A stretch of 37,790 nt of DNA from assembly GCA_017403985.1 (NCBI GenBank), contig JAFRDE010000022.1, positions 1 through 37,790 on the forward strand, in the 5' to 3' direction. Made by a program: the position numbers and the translations under genes. Of this stretch, positions 24,754 to 33,400 are shown in pieces; position 1 is the first letter of the stretch; every line of letters begins with the position of its first letter. A model generated the notes under the pieces. The model ran no database searches and was not told the origin of the DNA. It saw only the letters and a program-made list of their open reading frames with translations. Source of the stretch: Ruminococcus sp. (GTDB lineage Bacteria; Bacillota; Clostridia; Oscillospirales; Acutalibacteraceae).

Positions 24754-26154
24754 CTAATTTTGCTTCATCCTTGTGCGGGTGAGTTTCTTTTTCAGTTCCT
24801 TCGGCTTGAAGGGGATGAGGGGGTAAAGGTAGCTTTTGCCGCTGATGGTCTTGTTGGTCGCGAGCAGGACGATCAGAATGACGATACCGATGATGAAGCC
24901 GACGAGATTGCCGATATAGGTCGCCGTCAGGAGAATGAAGCGCGCGTATTTCAGCGAGAAGCCGAGCTCATAGTTGGGCTGGCTGTAGTTGGCGATGGTG
25001 ACGAAGGCGACGTAGAGGGTGGAGGCGGTGGTGAACCATCCCGCGTCCACCGCGAACTGGCTGAACGCGATCGCGCCGATGATGCCGATTGCCGAAGTCA
25101 GGGAGCTCGGGGTGTGGAGCGCCGCGAGGCGCAGACCGTCGATGCACAGCTCCATGATGATGAGCTGCCAGTAGATCGGCAGACTTGTCGGCTCAACCAT
25201 CAATACGAATTGAAAGACCTGCGGGACGTGCTCTGGATTTTGCAGACACAGCAGCCACAGGGGCGTGAGCAGGACGGAGGCGATGGTGATCAGGTAACGC
25301 GTGATGCGGATATAGGTGCCGGTGATGGGCGGGAAGTAGTAGTCGTCCGCTTCTTCGAGGACGTCGAAGATGGACGTCGGGATCAGCAGCGCGGAGGGAG
25401 AGTTGTCCACGAGGATGACGATGTTGCCCTTAAGACAGACTGCCGCGGCGACGTCGGGACGCTCGGTGTATTTAATCTTCGGGAAGGGGTTGAGCCACTT
25501 CTTCTGATAGAGCGCTTCGATTAAACTTTGCTGATTCATGCTCAGGTTGGCGATATCGAGGTTTTTGATGCGGTCGGTGATATTCTTCAGCAGGGTATGG
25601 TCGACCTTGTTGTCCATATAGCAGATGATGACGTCGCTTTTGCTCTCGCGTCCGACGGTCATCGCCTTGGTGACGAAGTTCGCGGAGCGGATACGGCGGC
25701 GGATCAGCGCGGAGTTGAAGATGACGGTCTCGACAAAGCCGTCCTTGCTGCCGCGCAGTACCTTGTCGTCCTCGGGCTCGGAGGTGGAGCGCTGAGGATA
25801 GGTGCGCATGTCGAAGGCGATCGCGGCGGTGAAGCCCTCGGCGATCAGGCAGGGGATGCCGCTGAGGACGTTTTTGACGACCTCGTCGGGCTGATCGACG
25901 ATGCTGATCTCGACGTAGGGCACGCAGTGGCGGCAGAATTCCTCGACAGAGCTGAGGTATTCGGGGCGGGTGCTGCTGTAAAAGAATTCCATCAGCTTTT
26001 CCATGATATCGTCCTTGATCAGTCCGTTGATGTAGAAGATGACGGCTTTTTTGCCGGAGATGACGATGTTGCGCTCGATGATGTCGAAGCAGTCGCCGCA
26101 CCGCAGGAGATGCGCGAGGGTGCGGCGGTTGGTTTCATAGGATGAGGTGAACAT
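24754..26154 (-). CDS. GerA/SpoVAF-family spore germination membrane protein
   Basis: This 466-residue GerA-type protein is a subunit of the nutrient-responsive germinant receptor (or the related SpoVAF channel) in the spore inner membrane. The N-terminal soluble region (about 1-245) includes CFDIIERNI, GLIKDDIMEKLMEFF and the GSKDGFVETVIFNSALIRRRI signature. About five membrane segments follow (about 270-450, with ITGTYIRITRYLITIASVLL and the PTSLPIYWQLIIMEL stretch). Start chosen at 26154 (AAGGA eight bases upstream); the longer frame runs into repeat sequence. No GerB or GerC partner gene is adjacent, so it is an orphan A subunit. Confidence 0.93.
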   Translation of the reverse strand: MFTSSYETNRRTLAHLLRCGDCFDIIERNIVISGKKAVIFYINGLIKDDIMEKLMEFFYSSTRPEYLSSVEEFCRHCVPYVEISIVDQPDEVVKNVLSGIPCLIAEGFTAAIAFDMRTYPQRSTSEPEDDKVLRGSKDGFVETVIFNSALIRRRIRSANFVTKAMTVGRESKSDVIICYMDNKVDHTLLKNITDRIKNLDIANLSMNQQSLIEALYQKKWLNPFPKIKYTERPDVAAAVCLKGNIVILVDNSPSALLIPTSIFDVLEEADDYYFPPITGTYIRITRYLITIASVLLTPLWLLCLQNPEHVPQVFQFVLMVEPTSLPIYWQLIIMELCIDGLRLAALHTPSSLTSAIGIIGAIAFSQFAVDAGWFTTASTLYVAFVTIANYSQPNYELGFSLKYARFILLTATYIGNLVGFIIGIVILIVLLATNKTISGKSYLYPLIPFKPKELKKKLTRTRMKQN

Positions 26155-26164
26155 GGGATCGGTC

Positions 26165-26325
26165 CTTTCAGAATCATTCAGGCCCCCTTTCCTAAGGGGG
26201 CTGGCATCGGACGCTTGCGGACGATGCCCGGGGGTTGCTCGATCATATAACGTTTTCCAGCCGCTTCGCGGCAACCCTCCGCCCCTTCGGGGCACCTCCC
26301 TTAGGGAAGGGAGGCTTTTTCGTTA
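26165..26325. repeat. Cluster of hairpin repeats between gerA and the phage module, with copy B of the GGCAACCCTCCGCC repeat
   Basis: The cluster has GCCCCCTT/AAGGGGGC (about 26181-26200), a GGCATCG/CGATGCC pair, and at 26270-26316 the second copy of the roughly 47-base repeat found in the hrcA leader, ending AAGGGAGGCTTTTT. It occupies the boundary where host genes stop and phage genes begin. Confidence 0.65.
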
Positions 26326-26354
26326 TCAGCGAAACATTTTTAATTATTTTTTTC

Positions 26355-26384
26355 GGAGTTGCATAAATTTATGCAACTTTTTTT
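26355..26384 (+). terminator. Perfect palindrome with T-run upstream of the phage module
   Basis: AGTTGCATAAATTTATGCAACT is fully self-complementary and is followed by TTTTTT on the plus strand. With no gene ending just before it on the plus strand, it may insulate the phage block or be an element end. It lies about 85 bases before the small terminase gene. Confidence 0.6.
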
Positions 26385-26468
26385 ATTATCTCGGCATAGG
26401 TGGGAGATGAAAGATCGTGAAAACGGTTCTTATCTCCGTTAACTCAGTATGAGGAAAGGAAGGAAACA

Positions 26469-26954
26469 GTGAAGCCGAGAGAAAAAGAATTCTGCCGTTT
26501 GATGACGGTGTATGCCGATCCGATCCGGGCGGCGCGGGAGGCGGGATATAAAGAGCCGGAAAAGGCTTGGTCCGAGCTTTCCGCGCGCGAGGAGATCGCC
26601 GGTGAGATCCGCCGCCGGTGCGAGAATATCCGCTCGATATACGAGAGTACCGCTGTCAGCGGTTTATATGGGCTCGCCTACGGCGGCGTGAGCGACGCGC
26701 TGACGTTCATCAATCGGGAGATCATCCGCGAGGAGGATCTCAGAGCGCTCGACCTGAGAAACGTATCGGAGATCAAGCGCACCGACAAGGGCGTCGAGAT
26801 CAAATTCTGCGACAGGATGAAAGCGGTCGACAAGCTGCAGGAGCTTTTGGGGGCTTCTGCGGAAAGCGCGGGTGGCTCGGGACTTCTGGACGCGATACTG
26901 CTGTCTGCCGAAGCGCTCGGCAATCGCGGAGGAAGTGAATCCGATGCAGTATAA
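26469..26954 (+). CDS. Phage terminase small subunit
   Basis: The 161-residue protein binds phage DNA and hands it to the packaging motor. The N-terminus KPREKEFCRLMTVYADPIRAAREAGYKEP (about 2-30) is a terminase-small helix-turn-helix of the type found in PBSX-like phages, followed by a helical oligomerisation region (VDKLQELLGAS near 125). GTG start with GGAAGGAA upstream. It overlaps the large subunit gene by 11 bases. It is the first gene of the phage block, and no phage regulatory gene precedes it. Confidence 0.85.
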   Translation: MKPREKEFCRLMTVYADPIRAAREAGYKEPEKAWSELSAREEIAGEIRRRCENIRSIYESTAVSGLYGLAYGGVSDALTFINREIIREEDLRALDLRNVSEIKRTDKGVEIKFCDRMKAVDKLQELLGASAESAGGSGLLDAILLSAEALGNRGGSESDAV

Positions 26955-28209
26955 GCCGCTGTCGGAAAAACAGCTTCGGGCGATGTTCTGGTGGGCGAAG
27001 GGTTCGGGTACCGAACACTATGACGCCGTGATTTGTGACGGCGCGGTGCGCTCGGGCAAGACCTTTTCGCTCTCGCTGTCCTTTGTGATGTGGGCGAGCT
27101 TACGCTTTGACGGCGCGCTGCTGGGCTTTTGCGGCAAGACGATCACGGCGCTGCGGCGCAACGTGATCATACCCCTCCTGCCTTGCCTGAAAGAGCTCGG
27201 CTTCGACGTGCGCGAGAACGTCAGCAGTAACCGTCTGCATATCCGCTATCAGAAGCATGAAAACACCTTTTTTCTGTTCTCGGGAAAGGACGAAGGCTCC
27301 GCTTCGCTGATACAGGGCGTTACCCTGTCGGGTATCCTGTTCGACGAGGTAGCGCTGATGCCGCGCTCCTTTGTGGAGCAGGCGCTGGCGCGATGTTCGG
27401 TCAGCGGTTCAAGGTTCTTCTTTAACTGTAATCCCGAGTACCCCTCACACTGGTTTTATCGGGAATGGATCAAAAACAGGGAACGCAAAAACGCCTTGTA
27501 TATCCATTTCCGCATGCGGGACAACCCATCTCTGAGCGAGAAGATGCTCCGGCGATATGAGAGCCTGTACACGGGCGCGTTTTACCGCCGCTTTGTCGAG
27601 GGAGAATGGGTGAGCGTCTCGGGCGCTGTCTATCCCTTTATGGGCGACAGCGGTATGTTCATCCCGCCTCCGAACGGCTCCTGTGAGGAATACTGTGTCT
27701 CCTGCGATTACGGCACGGTGAATCCTGCGTCGATGGGTCTGTGGGGGCGAAAAGGCGATATCTGGTATCGCCTGCGTGAGAGTTATTATGACGCGCGCAA
27801 GGAAGGCAGAAGCAAAACAGATGAGGAACATTATGATTCTTTAAAGGAATTATTGGGTGAGCTTATGCCAGCCGCGGTGATCGTCGATCCGTCAGCCGCC
27901 AGCTTTATCGAGGTGATCGAGCGACACGGGCGCTATCCTGTCGTCAGAGCGGACAACAACGTCATCGACGGGATCCGCAGGACAAGTCAGGCGCTCCGGG
28001 ACGGCGAGATCGTGATCTGCGACACCTGCGCCGACGCCATCCGCGAGTTTTCGCTCTATCGCTGGGACGAGAACAAGCCGATGGACACGGTGATCAAGCG
28101 CGACGACCACGCGATGGATGACATACGCTATTTTGTCAGTTATATAAAGGCGAGAGAGGAAAAACTCGGCTTTGCCTTTATTGATCGACATCAAGATCGA
28201 GGTTGTTGA
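26944..28209 (+). CDS. Phage terminase large subunit (PBSX-like)
   Basis: The 421-residue DNA-packaging ATPase and nuclease has Walker A DGAVRSGKT (32-40), Walker B GILFDEVAL (130-138) and a C-terminal nuclease domain beginning with SCDYGTVNPASMGLW (Asp255), then VIVDPSAASF and DDHAMDDIRY near the end. All three acidic nuclease positions seem present, so it looks functional. I chose the ATG at 26944 because MQYKPLSEKQLRAM begins the conserved part and GGAGG lies 11 bases upstream. The gene is followed by a 108-base gap holding a host-type palindrome. Confidence 0.96.
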   Translation: MQYKPLSEKQLRAMFWWAKGSGTEHYDAVICDGAVRSGKTFSLSLSFVMWASLRFDGALLGFCGKTITALRRNVIIPLLPCLKELGFDVRENVSSNRLHIRYQKHENTFFLFSGKDEGSASLIQGVTLSGILFDEVALMPRSFVEQALARCSVSGSRFFFNCNPEYPSHWFYREWIKNRERKNALYIHFRMRDNPSLSEKMLRRYESLYTGAFYRRFVEGEWVSVSGAVYPFMGDSGMFIPPPNGSCEEYCVSCDYGTVNPASMGLWGRKGDIWYRLRESYYDARKEGRSKTDEEHYDSLKELLGELMPAAVIVDPSAASFIEVIERHGRYPVVRADNNVIDGIRRTSQALRDGEIVICDTCADAIREFSLYRWDENKPMDTVIKRDDHAMDDIRYFVSYIKAREEKLGFAFIDRHQDRGC

Positions 28210-28223
28210 TATGATCCCGAAAA

Positions 28224-28248
28224 GTAGGGGAGGGGCTTGCTCCTCCCG
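28224..28248. repeat. GTAGGG-type palindromic repeat inside the phage operon, copy 6
   Basis: The unit GTAGGGGAGGGGC-TTG-CTCCTCCC lies between the large terminase and portal genes. It belongs to the same family as the copies in host intergenic regions (901, 1528, 20692, 22860, 22944). All other junctions of the phage block except the two ends are 17 bases or shorter. Confidence 0.65.
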
Positions 28249-28317
28249 TTATGAATCGGGTTTGGGCACAGCCCTCCTATATTCATATTCCTCGATCCGA
28301 TAAACAGGAGGTATATC

Positions 28318-29451
28318 TTGCGATTATTTTCAAAAAGAAAGAGCCCCCGAGTGCCCGAGGTGCAGACCTGCACCACAGCGGACAGGGGCATTATCCCTCC
28401 GTTACACAACTTGGACAACCCTGCTGAGTTTCGTCTTTACCGCGAGCTGAGAGAAAAGGTCCCGGTCATCGACGCAGCGATCATGAAGCTTGTGCGGCTG
28501 CTGGGAGAATTCAGGATCGTTTGCGCGGATGATCAGGCGCAGAAGGCGATGGATGAATTTGTGTCAAGGGTCCCGGTCGGCGGCGTGTCGACGGGACTGT
28601 ATATGTTCATCTGTACCTATTTCGATCAGCTGCTGACTTGCGGCAAGGCAGTGGGCGAGATCGCGGTCTATGAGGACGGCGGTATCGCGGCGCTGTATAA
28701 CGCTCCCGCCGACGCCGTGACGCTGTGTGCGGGTGATAACCTTGTAGACGCGAGGATGGTTCACAGCGGCGTCGGAAAGAAGGAGATCGAACATCCTGAA
28801 CGCATCTGCGTGACCCTGCTGAATCCTCAGCCGGGAACCCTGCGCGGCACATCCATCCTCAGCGGCCTGCCTTTCGTCAGCGATCTGCTGATGAAGATAT
28901 TCCGTTGTGTGGGGCAGAACTTTGAGCGCGCGGGCAACGTGCGCTTCGCCGTGACCTATAACCCTCCCGCGGGCGCGGGGGCTGTCAACGCGCGTCAGCG
29001 CGTCAAAGAGATCGCCGAGCAGTGGAGCAGCGCGATGCGCGACAAAAGCAGGGTATGCGACTTTGTATCTGTTGGCGACGTGAACATCCGCGCGATCGGC
29101 GCGGACAGTCAGATCCTCGACTGCGATGTTCCGATCCGCCACGTGCTCGAACAGATCGTTGCAAAGCTCTCTGTCCCGCCGTTCCTTTTGGGGCTGTCTT
29201 GGTCCTCGACCGAGCGGATGTCCTCCCAGCAGGCGGATATCCTGACCTCGGAACTGGAGCATTACCGCTTTTTGCTGACGCCCGTGATCGAAAAGATCGC
29301 GCGGGCGTATCTGAACGCGGAACGGCTCGATCCAAGGGTAACGGTCGAATGGAGCAATATCAGCTTACAGGATGAGACAGAGCTGGCGGCGGCGCGTCTG
29401 GATAACGCGCGAGCGATGCAGCTCGAGCAGAGTATGGAGGTGAACGGATGA
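28318..29451 (+). CDS. Phage portal protein
   Basis: The 377-residue portal forms the ring at the capsid vertex through which DNA passes. The order directly after terminase and before the protease supports this. Visible family features are VPVIDAAIMKLVRLLG near the start, a central QPGTLRGTSILSGLPFV stretch, and LSVPPFLLGLSWSSTERMSSQQADI toward the end, typical of PBSX/HK97-like portals. It begins at a TTG with AGGAGGT seven bases upstream, and its stop overlaps the next ATG by four bases. Confidence 0.93.
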   Translation: MRLFSKRKSPRVPEVQTCTTADRGIIPPLHNLDNPAEFRLYRELREKVPVIDAAIMKLVRLLGEFRIVCADDQAQKAMDEFVSRVPVGGVSTGLYMFICTYFDQLLTCGKAVGEIAVYEDGGIAALYNAPADAVTLCAGDNLVDARMVHSGVGKKEIEHPERICVTLLNPQPGTLRGTSILSGLPFVSDLLMKIFRCVGQNFERAGNVRFAVTYNPPAGAGAVNARQRVKEIAEQWSSAMRDKSRVCDFVSVGDVNIRAIGADSQILDCDVPIRHVLEQIVAKLSVPPFLLGLSWSSTERMSSQQADILTSELEHYRFLLTPVIEKIARAYLNAERLDPRVTVEWSNISLQDETELAAARLDNARAMQLEQSMEVNG

Positions 29452-30398
29452 AATACGGACAGGTGATCAAGGGCGTCAAGCCCGATGATATCACAAAGGA
29501 AATGGAACTGGTCAATCGCTATTCCCGTCGCGAGCTCACTGAGGATGAAGTGTATCTTTTTTCGGTCGTGCTGTGCGACAACGATATCGACCGCGACTAT
29601 GAACGCTTTACGGTGGAGTCGCTCTTTGCGCTTGAAAAGCTCTTTGTCGGCAGGACCGGTATCATTGACCACGATCCGACCGCAAAGAATCAGAAGGCGC
29701 GGATCATTTCCTGCAAGGTCGAGAGCACGGAAGGCAAACGTACCGCCAACGGCGATCAGCTCTTCCGCCTGACAGCAAGGGCGTATATACGCCGTACACC
29801 GGGAAACGCCGAACTGATCGAGGCGATCGAAGCCGGTATCGTCAAGGAGGTTTCCGTGGGCTGCAGCGTAGGGCGTACGGTATGCTCGATCTGCCGCAGC
29901 GATATCCACTCGCCGCTTTGCAGCCATCAAAAGGGCAGAGTCTACGATGGCGAACTGTGCTTCGGCGAGCTGTGCGAACCGAAGGACGCGTATGAATTCA
30001 GCTTTGTCGCGGTGCCGGCTCAGCGCGCGGCAGGTGTAACGAAAGGATATGAAAAGAAAGATATGAACGATATTTGTAAATCTCTTGCGGGAGATCACGA
30101 AGTCACATTGACCAAGGATGAGGCGACGAGCCTTAAAGCATATATCGAGCGCCTGGAGAGCGAGGGCGAATACGCGAAGGCGTATCGCGAGGAGCTGACC
30201 GATCGGCTCAGAACCGCTCTCAGAGAAAAGGGCGTCGAGCTCGATTATGTCGTCGAGAATTGTATTCTCAAAAAGCTCAGCGTGCATGAGGCACAGGCGC
30301 TTATCAAGGCGCTCAGCCGCAAAGAGCGCAAGGTGATCACACAGCTGGGCGAAAACAAAGCCGATGAAGCGATCGGCAACACCGAATTCAGAATTTAA
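29448..30398 (+). CDS. HK97-type prohead protease with C-terminal scaffold-like region
   Basis: The 316-residue protein would mature the capsid. The protease part (about 30-200) has the catalytic His in GIIDHDP (His75), Ser136 in KEVSVG, and YEFSFVAVPAQ (182-192), all standard. A Cys/His cluster (Cys146, Cys149, Cys158, His160, Cys171, Cys176) suggests a small zinc ribbon, seen in many Firmicutes prophage proteases. The last 110 residues are charged and helical, consistent with an attached scaffold domain, so no separate scaffold gene is needed. It is coupled to the portal by an ATGA overlap. Confidence 0.9.
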   Translation: MKYGQVIKGVKPDDITKEMELVNRYSRRELTEDEVYLFSVVLCDNDIDRDYERFTVESLFALEKLFVGRTGIIDHDPTAKNQKARIISCKVESTEGKRTANGDQLFRLTARAYIRRTPGNAELIEAIEAGIVKEVSVGCSVGRTVCSICRSDIHSPLCSHQKGRVYDGELCFGELCEPKDAYEFSFVAVPAQRAAGVTKGYEKKDMNDICKSLAGDHEVTLTKDEATSLKAYIERLESEGEYAKAYREELTDRLRTALREKGVELDYVVENCILKKLSVHEAQALIKALSRKERKVITQLGENKADEAIGNTEFRI

Positions 30399-30409
30399 CG
30401 GAGGCAGGA

Positions 30410-30739
30410 ATGGATATTAAGTTTAACGGATATATGGAAAACGTTCTGACGCTGGAATGCACGAGCACCGTTGAAGCGGGCGATCTCGTCAAGATGTCAG
30501 CGTCCGGCAAGGTGACGAAGGCGAGCGCTAACGATACCTTTGTCGGCGTTTGCGTCAGCGCCTGCGGCGATTACGCCGCCGTACAGCTCAACGGCTATGT
30601 CGAGACGGCAAAGTCCGGCACAGTGAACGTCGGCTACAACAAGCTCGTTGCCGCTTCTTCCGGCGTGAAGACCGCCGAGAGCGGCGTCGACAGACTGGTC
30701 ATCTACAGCGACGAGACAACCGTCGGCTTTATTCTGTAA
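30410..30739 (+). CDS. Small beta-rich head protein, probable capsid decoration (DUF2190-like)
   Basis: The 109-residue protein is predicted all-beta, Gly/Ala/Val rich, with ECTSTVEAGDLVKMSASGKVTKA and VGVCVSACGDYAAVQLNGY. The same pattern occurs in DUF2190 and lambda gpD-like head stabilisers encoded just before the capsid protein. GGAGG lies upstream of the ATG. It is 10 to 13 bases before the capsid gene. Confidence 0.78.
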   Translation: MDIKFNGYMENVLTLECTSTVEAGDLVKMSASGKVTKASANDTFVGVCVSACGDYAAVQLNGYVETAKSGTVNVGYNKLVAASSGVKTAESGVDRLVIYSDETTVGFIL

Positions 30740-30752
30740 GAGGAGGGATATG

Positions 30753-31760
30753 ATGGCAGCATTTGAAAAGATCAATTTGGAAAAAGGCATGTATCAGACA
30801 GGCAGAAGCCTGACCGAGATCCTCGAGGAGATGGATCCCAGCGAGAATTACAAGGGTTCTGCTCTCGAGGGACTGGACGCGTTCTCGCGTCAGCTCAAGC
30901 GCTTTGATATCAAAGTCAGCGGCAAGGGCTCCGATACCATCGAGAAGTTCTTCGCGACTTCCAACTCGGCGGCGCTCTTCCCCGAGTATGTCAGCCGCGC
31001 GGTCAACGCCGGCATCGAGGAAGCGAATATGCTGGACGACGTCGTCGCGACCGTTACCAAGATCGACGGCATGGATTACCGCTCCTGCACCTCGAGCATG
31101 ACCGACGATGACAAGAGCCTCAAGCGCGTCGCGGAGGGCGCTTTCATCCCGGTCACCGAGATCAAGACCAGCGACAATCTCGTGCATCTGCACAAGCGCG
31201 GTCGTATGCTCGTCGCGAGCTACGAGGCGATCCGCTTTCAGCGCATCGACCTCTTTACCGTGACTCTCAAGCAGATCGGCGCGTATATCGCCCGTTCTCA
31301 GATGGCTGACGCGGTGGACGTCATCCTCAACGGCGACGGCAACAACAACGCCTGCGCGAGCGTCAGCCCCGCTTCCTCCGGCAGCCTTAGCTACGCCGAT
31401 CTCATCAGCATGTGGAGCGCTCTGTCTCCCTTTGAGCTGAACACTGTGCTGGCTTCCACCAACGCGATGACAGCCTTGCTGACCATGACGGAGATGAAGG
31501 ACGCGGTCGCGGGTCTGAACTTCCAGGGCAGCGGCAAGATGATCACGCCTCTGGGCGCGAACCTGATCCACACCACCGCGCTGAGCGGCAATAATATCAT
31601 CGGTCTGGACAAGAACTGCGCGCTCGAGATGGTCGTCGCGGGCGACGTCGCCGTCGACTACGATAAGCTCATCGACCGTCAGCTCGAGAAGGCTTCGATC
31701 AGCTGTATCGCGGGCTTCGCGAAGATCTACAACGGCGCGGCGAAAAAGCTGACTTACTAA
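30753..31760 (+). CDS. Phage major capsid protein
   Basis: The 335-residue product is a likely HK97-fold capsid protein. The N-terminal arm and E-loop region (about 1-110) precede a P-domain with IRFQRIDLFTVTLKQIGAYIARSQMADAVDVILNGDG (about 155-190) and an A-domain ending CALEMVVAGDVAVDYDKLIDRQLEKASISCIAGFAKIYNGAA. Position after protease and decoration protein is standard. Two ATG codons (30750, 30753) follow AGGAGGG; the second has the better distance. Confidence 0.93.
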   Translation: MAAFEKINLEKGMYQTGRSLTEILEEMDPSENYKGSALEGLDAFSRQLKRFDIKVSGKGSDTIEKFFATSNSAALFPEYVSRAVNAGIEEANMLDDVVATVTKIDGMDYRSCTSSMTDDDKSLKRVAEGAFIPVTEIKTSDNLVHLHKRGRMLVASYEAIRFQRIDLFTVTLKQIGAYIARSQMADAVDVILNGDGNNNACASVSPASSGSLSYADLISMWSALSPFELNTVLASTNAMTALLTMTEMKDAVAGLNFQGSGKMITPLGANLIHTTALSGNNIIGLDKNCALEMVVAGDVAVDYDKLIDRQLEKASISCIAGFAKIYNGAAKKLTY

Positions 31761-31774
31761 GGAGGTCGTGACAC

Positions 31775-32131
31775 TTGCGCTTGAATAAGATCATCGAACG
31801 ATTTTCGCTGGTGTCGGGCTTTGAGATGAAGGATGTGTCGCGTTATCTGCCGATCATCGCGGACTGTAAGGCGTACTTTGAAAGCCTGCTCCCCGAGCTG
31901 AACGAGAACGATCTGCGCCGCGCGGAATACGCCTGCGCCGTTTACGCGTTCTACCGTATCAGTCAGCTGGGAAGGCTGGACGATCTGAAATCGTTCAAGG
32001 TCGGCGACGTGCAGATGAACGTCGAGGCGATCGGCGAGGCGGCGAAAAAGCTGTGGGAAGCAGAACGTGAGAACATATCCGATATTTTGGATATCAGCGG
32101 TGATTTTGCTTTCAGGAGCGTGCGCGTATGA
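31775..32131 (+). CDS. Phage head-tail connector (gp6/YqbG-like)
   Basis: The 118-residue helical protein occupies the connector position right after the capsid gene. LNKIIERFSLVSGFEMKDVSRYLPIIADCKAYFES resembles the adaptor family that plugs below the portal. TTG start with GGAGG nine bases upstream, and ATGA overlap with the next gene. Confidence 0.78.
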   Translation: MRLNKIIERFSLVSGFEMKDVSRYLPIIADCKAYFESLLPELNENDLRRAEYACAVYAFYRISQLGRLDDLKSFKVGDVQMNVEAIGEAAKKLWEAERENISDILDISGDFAFRSVRV

Positions 32132-32496
32132 GAATGACGAATTATCTCGACCGCGCACTGAAGAAATTCGGCAACACCGTGCGTATCCGCCGCGGCGGCA
32201 GGACAGAGGTCTTTAAGGCCTTTGTCCAGCCGCTCAGGCGGCGACACAGGCTGTATATCAACGACAGGTATATCCCTGCCGGCTATTTCGATAACCGCTA
32301 TCTGCTGTATATCGGACCCGGCGACCGTCCGCTCGAGGACGGGATGCGCGTCGTGTGCAGAGGTACGGCATACACGGTGGTGACGGCGGAGATCTTCGCG
32401 GCGCACGACGAGGATATCTATGTATGGGCGATCCTGATGCCCGTATGCAAGGGTAAGGAGGATTATTATGACCTCATCGACAGAGAATCGGATTGA
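32128..32496 (+). CDS. Phage head-closure-like protein (XkdH/YqbH-like)
   Basis: The 122-residue basic beta-rich protein has RIRRGGRTEVFKAFVQPLRRRH and DGMRVVCRGTAYTVVTAEIF, a pattern shared with head-completion stoppers. It sits between connector and terminator-like genes, as expected. It overlaps the following gene by 29 bases. Confidence 0.72.
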   Translation: MRMTNYLDRALKKFGNTVRIRRGGRTEVFKAFVQPLRRRHRLYINDRYIPAGYFDNRYLLYIGPGDRPLEDGMRVVCRGTAYTVVTAEIFAAHDEDIYVWAILMPVCKGKEDYYDLIDRESD

Positions 32497-32905
32497 CGAA
32501 TGGATCGCCCGCGTGAAGCAGCGCGGCGCGATGCGCGCCTTCGCGTTCATCCCGGGCTATCCGGCACATAAAACGCCTAATCCTATCACAAAATATACGG
32601 TAGCCGTGACCGACAGCAAACAGAAGATCAGCCGCTTTTTTATCGGCGATCGCGTCGGCTCAAATACGAAAGGACGGCTGTATGAGGTCGAGCTGACGCT
32701 GAGGGTCTACGCGCCAGAGAACAGCTCCGGTTCATCGCTCCTGCGCGCGGGCGCTCTGCTGATGGACGCATTTGAAGCCGAGGATATCGACAGAGCGATT
32801 TATTCGCTGTCGCTGTCGGGCGTCGGCTTCGACACCGCCTCCCGCACCGAATACCGCGATGTGATCGCGCGGCTGGATTTCGTGGAAAAGGAGGCGGCGG
32901 TATGA
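32468..32905 (+). CDS. Phage tail-terminator-like protein
   Basis: The 145-residue protein has the alternating beta pattern of tail-completion/terminator proteins (KYTVAVTDSK, YEVELTLRVYAPENSSGSSLLRAGALLMDAF). These cap the tail tube before it joins the head. AAGGAGG precedes the ATG, and an ATGA overlap joins it to the next gene. Its presence implies that the particle does have some form of tail. Confidence 0.66.
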   Translation: MTSSTENRIDEWIARVKQRGAMRAFAFIPGYPAHKTPNPITKYTVAVTDSKQKISRFFIGDRVGSNTKGRLYEVELTLRVYAPENSSGSSLLRAGALLMDAFEAEDIDRAIYSLSLSGVGFDTASRTEYRDVIARLDFVEKEAAV

Positions 32906-33282
32906 ACGAACTGAGAATCGTCAGGGGAACCGATATCTGTCTCTATGCGGATGATGAGCCGCTCTTCGGCGTCACGTCGTTCACTGCGGAGGAGAAGCCG
33001 CTTTTCCATGAGGTGTACGAATATCTGGATTCAAAGCCGTGTGACCGCATCCCGCAGGGGACGAAATATGAGATCCGTATCGGCATGATGTCGCTGTTCG
33101 ATCATCAGCTCCCCGTCGTGGAGGAATTCACTTTGCGGCTGACAGACGGCGATGTGACCTATTGTTACGAAAATTGCCGCGTCGTCGGGCGCAGAACCAA
33201 GACGGAAGGCAGCGGTATGGCGACGGAGGAATTCACCGTCAAGGCGAATCAAATGGAAAAGCAGGTGGCAGAGGATGAATGA
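32902..33282 (+). CDS. Probable small tail tube-like structural protein
   Basis: This 126-residue predicted all-beta protein has short motifs reminiscent of PBSX XkdM-type tubes (DICLYADDEPLFGVTSF, then a C-terminal strand pair GSGMATEEFTVKANQ). It is the only candidate for a tube in the block. XkdM itself is a little longer, and it could instead be another connector or a baseplate protein. It takes the place where sheath and tube genes occur in PBSX-like phages. Confidence 0.5.
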   Translation: MNELRIVRGTDICLYADDEPLFGVTSFTAEEKPLFHEVYEYLDSKPCDRIPQGTKYEIRIGMMSLFDHQLPVVEEFTLRLTDGDVTYCYENCRVVGRRTKTEGSGMATEEFTVKANQMEKQVAEDE

Positions 33283-33400
33283 GAATATGAAGACACAGGA
33301 GATCGCATACGACAGCGAAGAGCTATCACGGGAGCTGGAGCGCGACGCGCGCCGATATAATCAGGCTTTTACGGAGGAAGAGGAGGTCAGGCTGATATGA
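33275..33400 (+). CDS. 41-residue acidic helical protein in the tape-measure slot
   Basis: This small frame encodes MNENMKTQEIAYDSEELS... and is very rich in Glu and Arg, predicted as one helix. It overlaps the gene before it by eight bases and the one after by ATGA. Unbroken coupling on both sides argues that it is a real gene. It fills the position normally held by tail-assembly chaperones and the tape measure. No family was recognised. Confidence 0.6.
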   Translation: MNENMKTQEIAYDSEELSRELERDARRYNQAFTEEEEVRLI

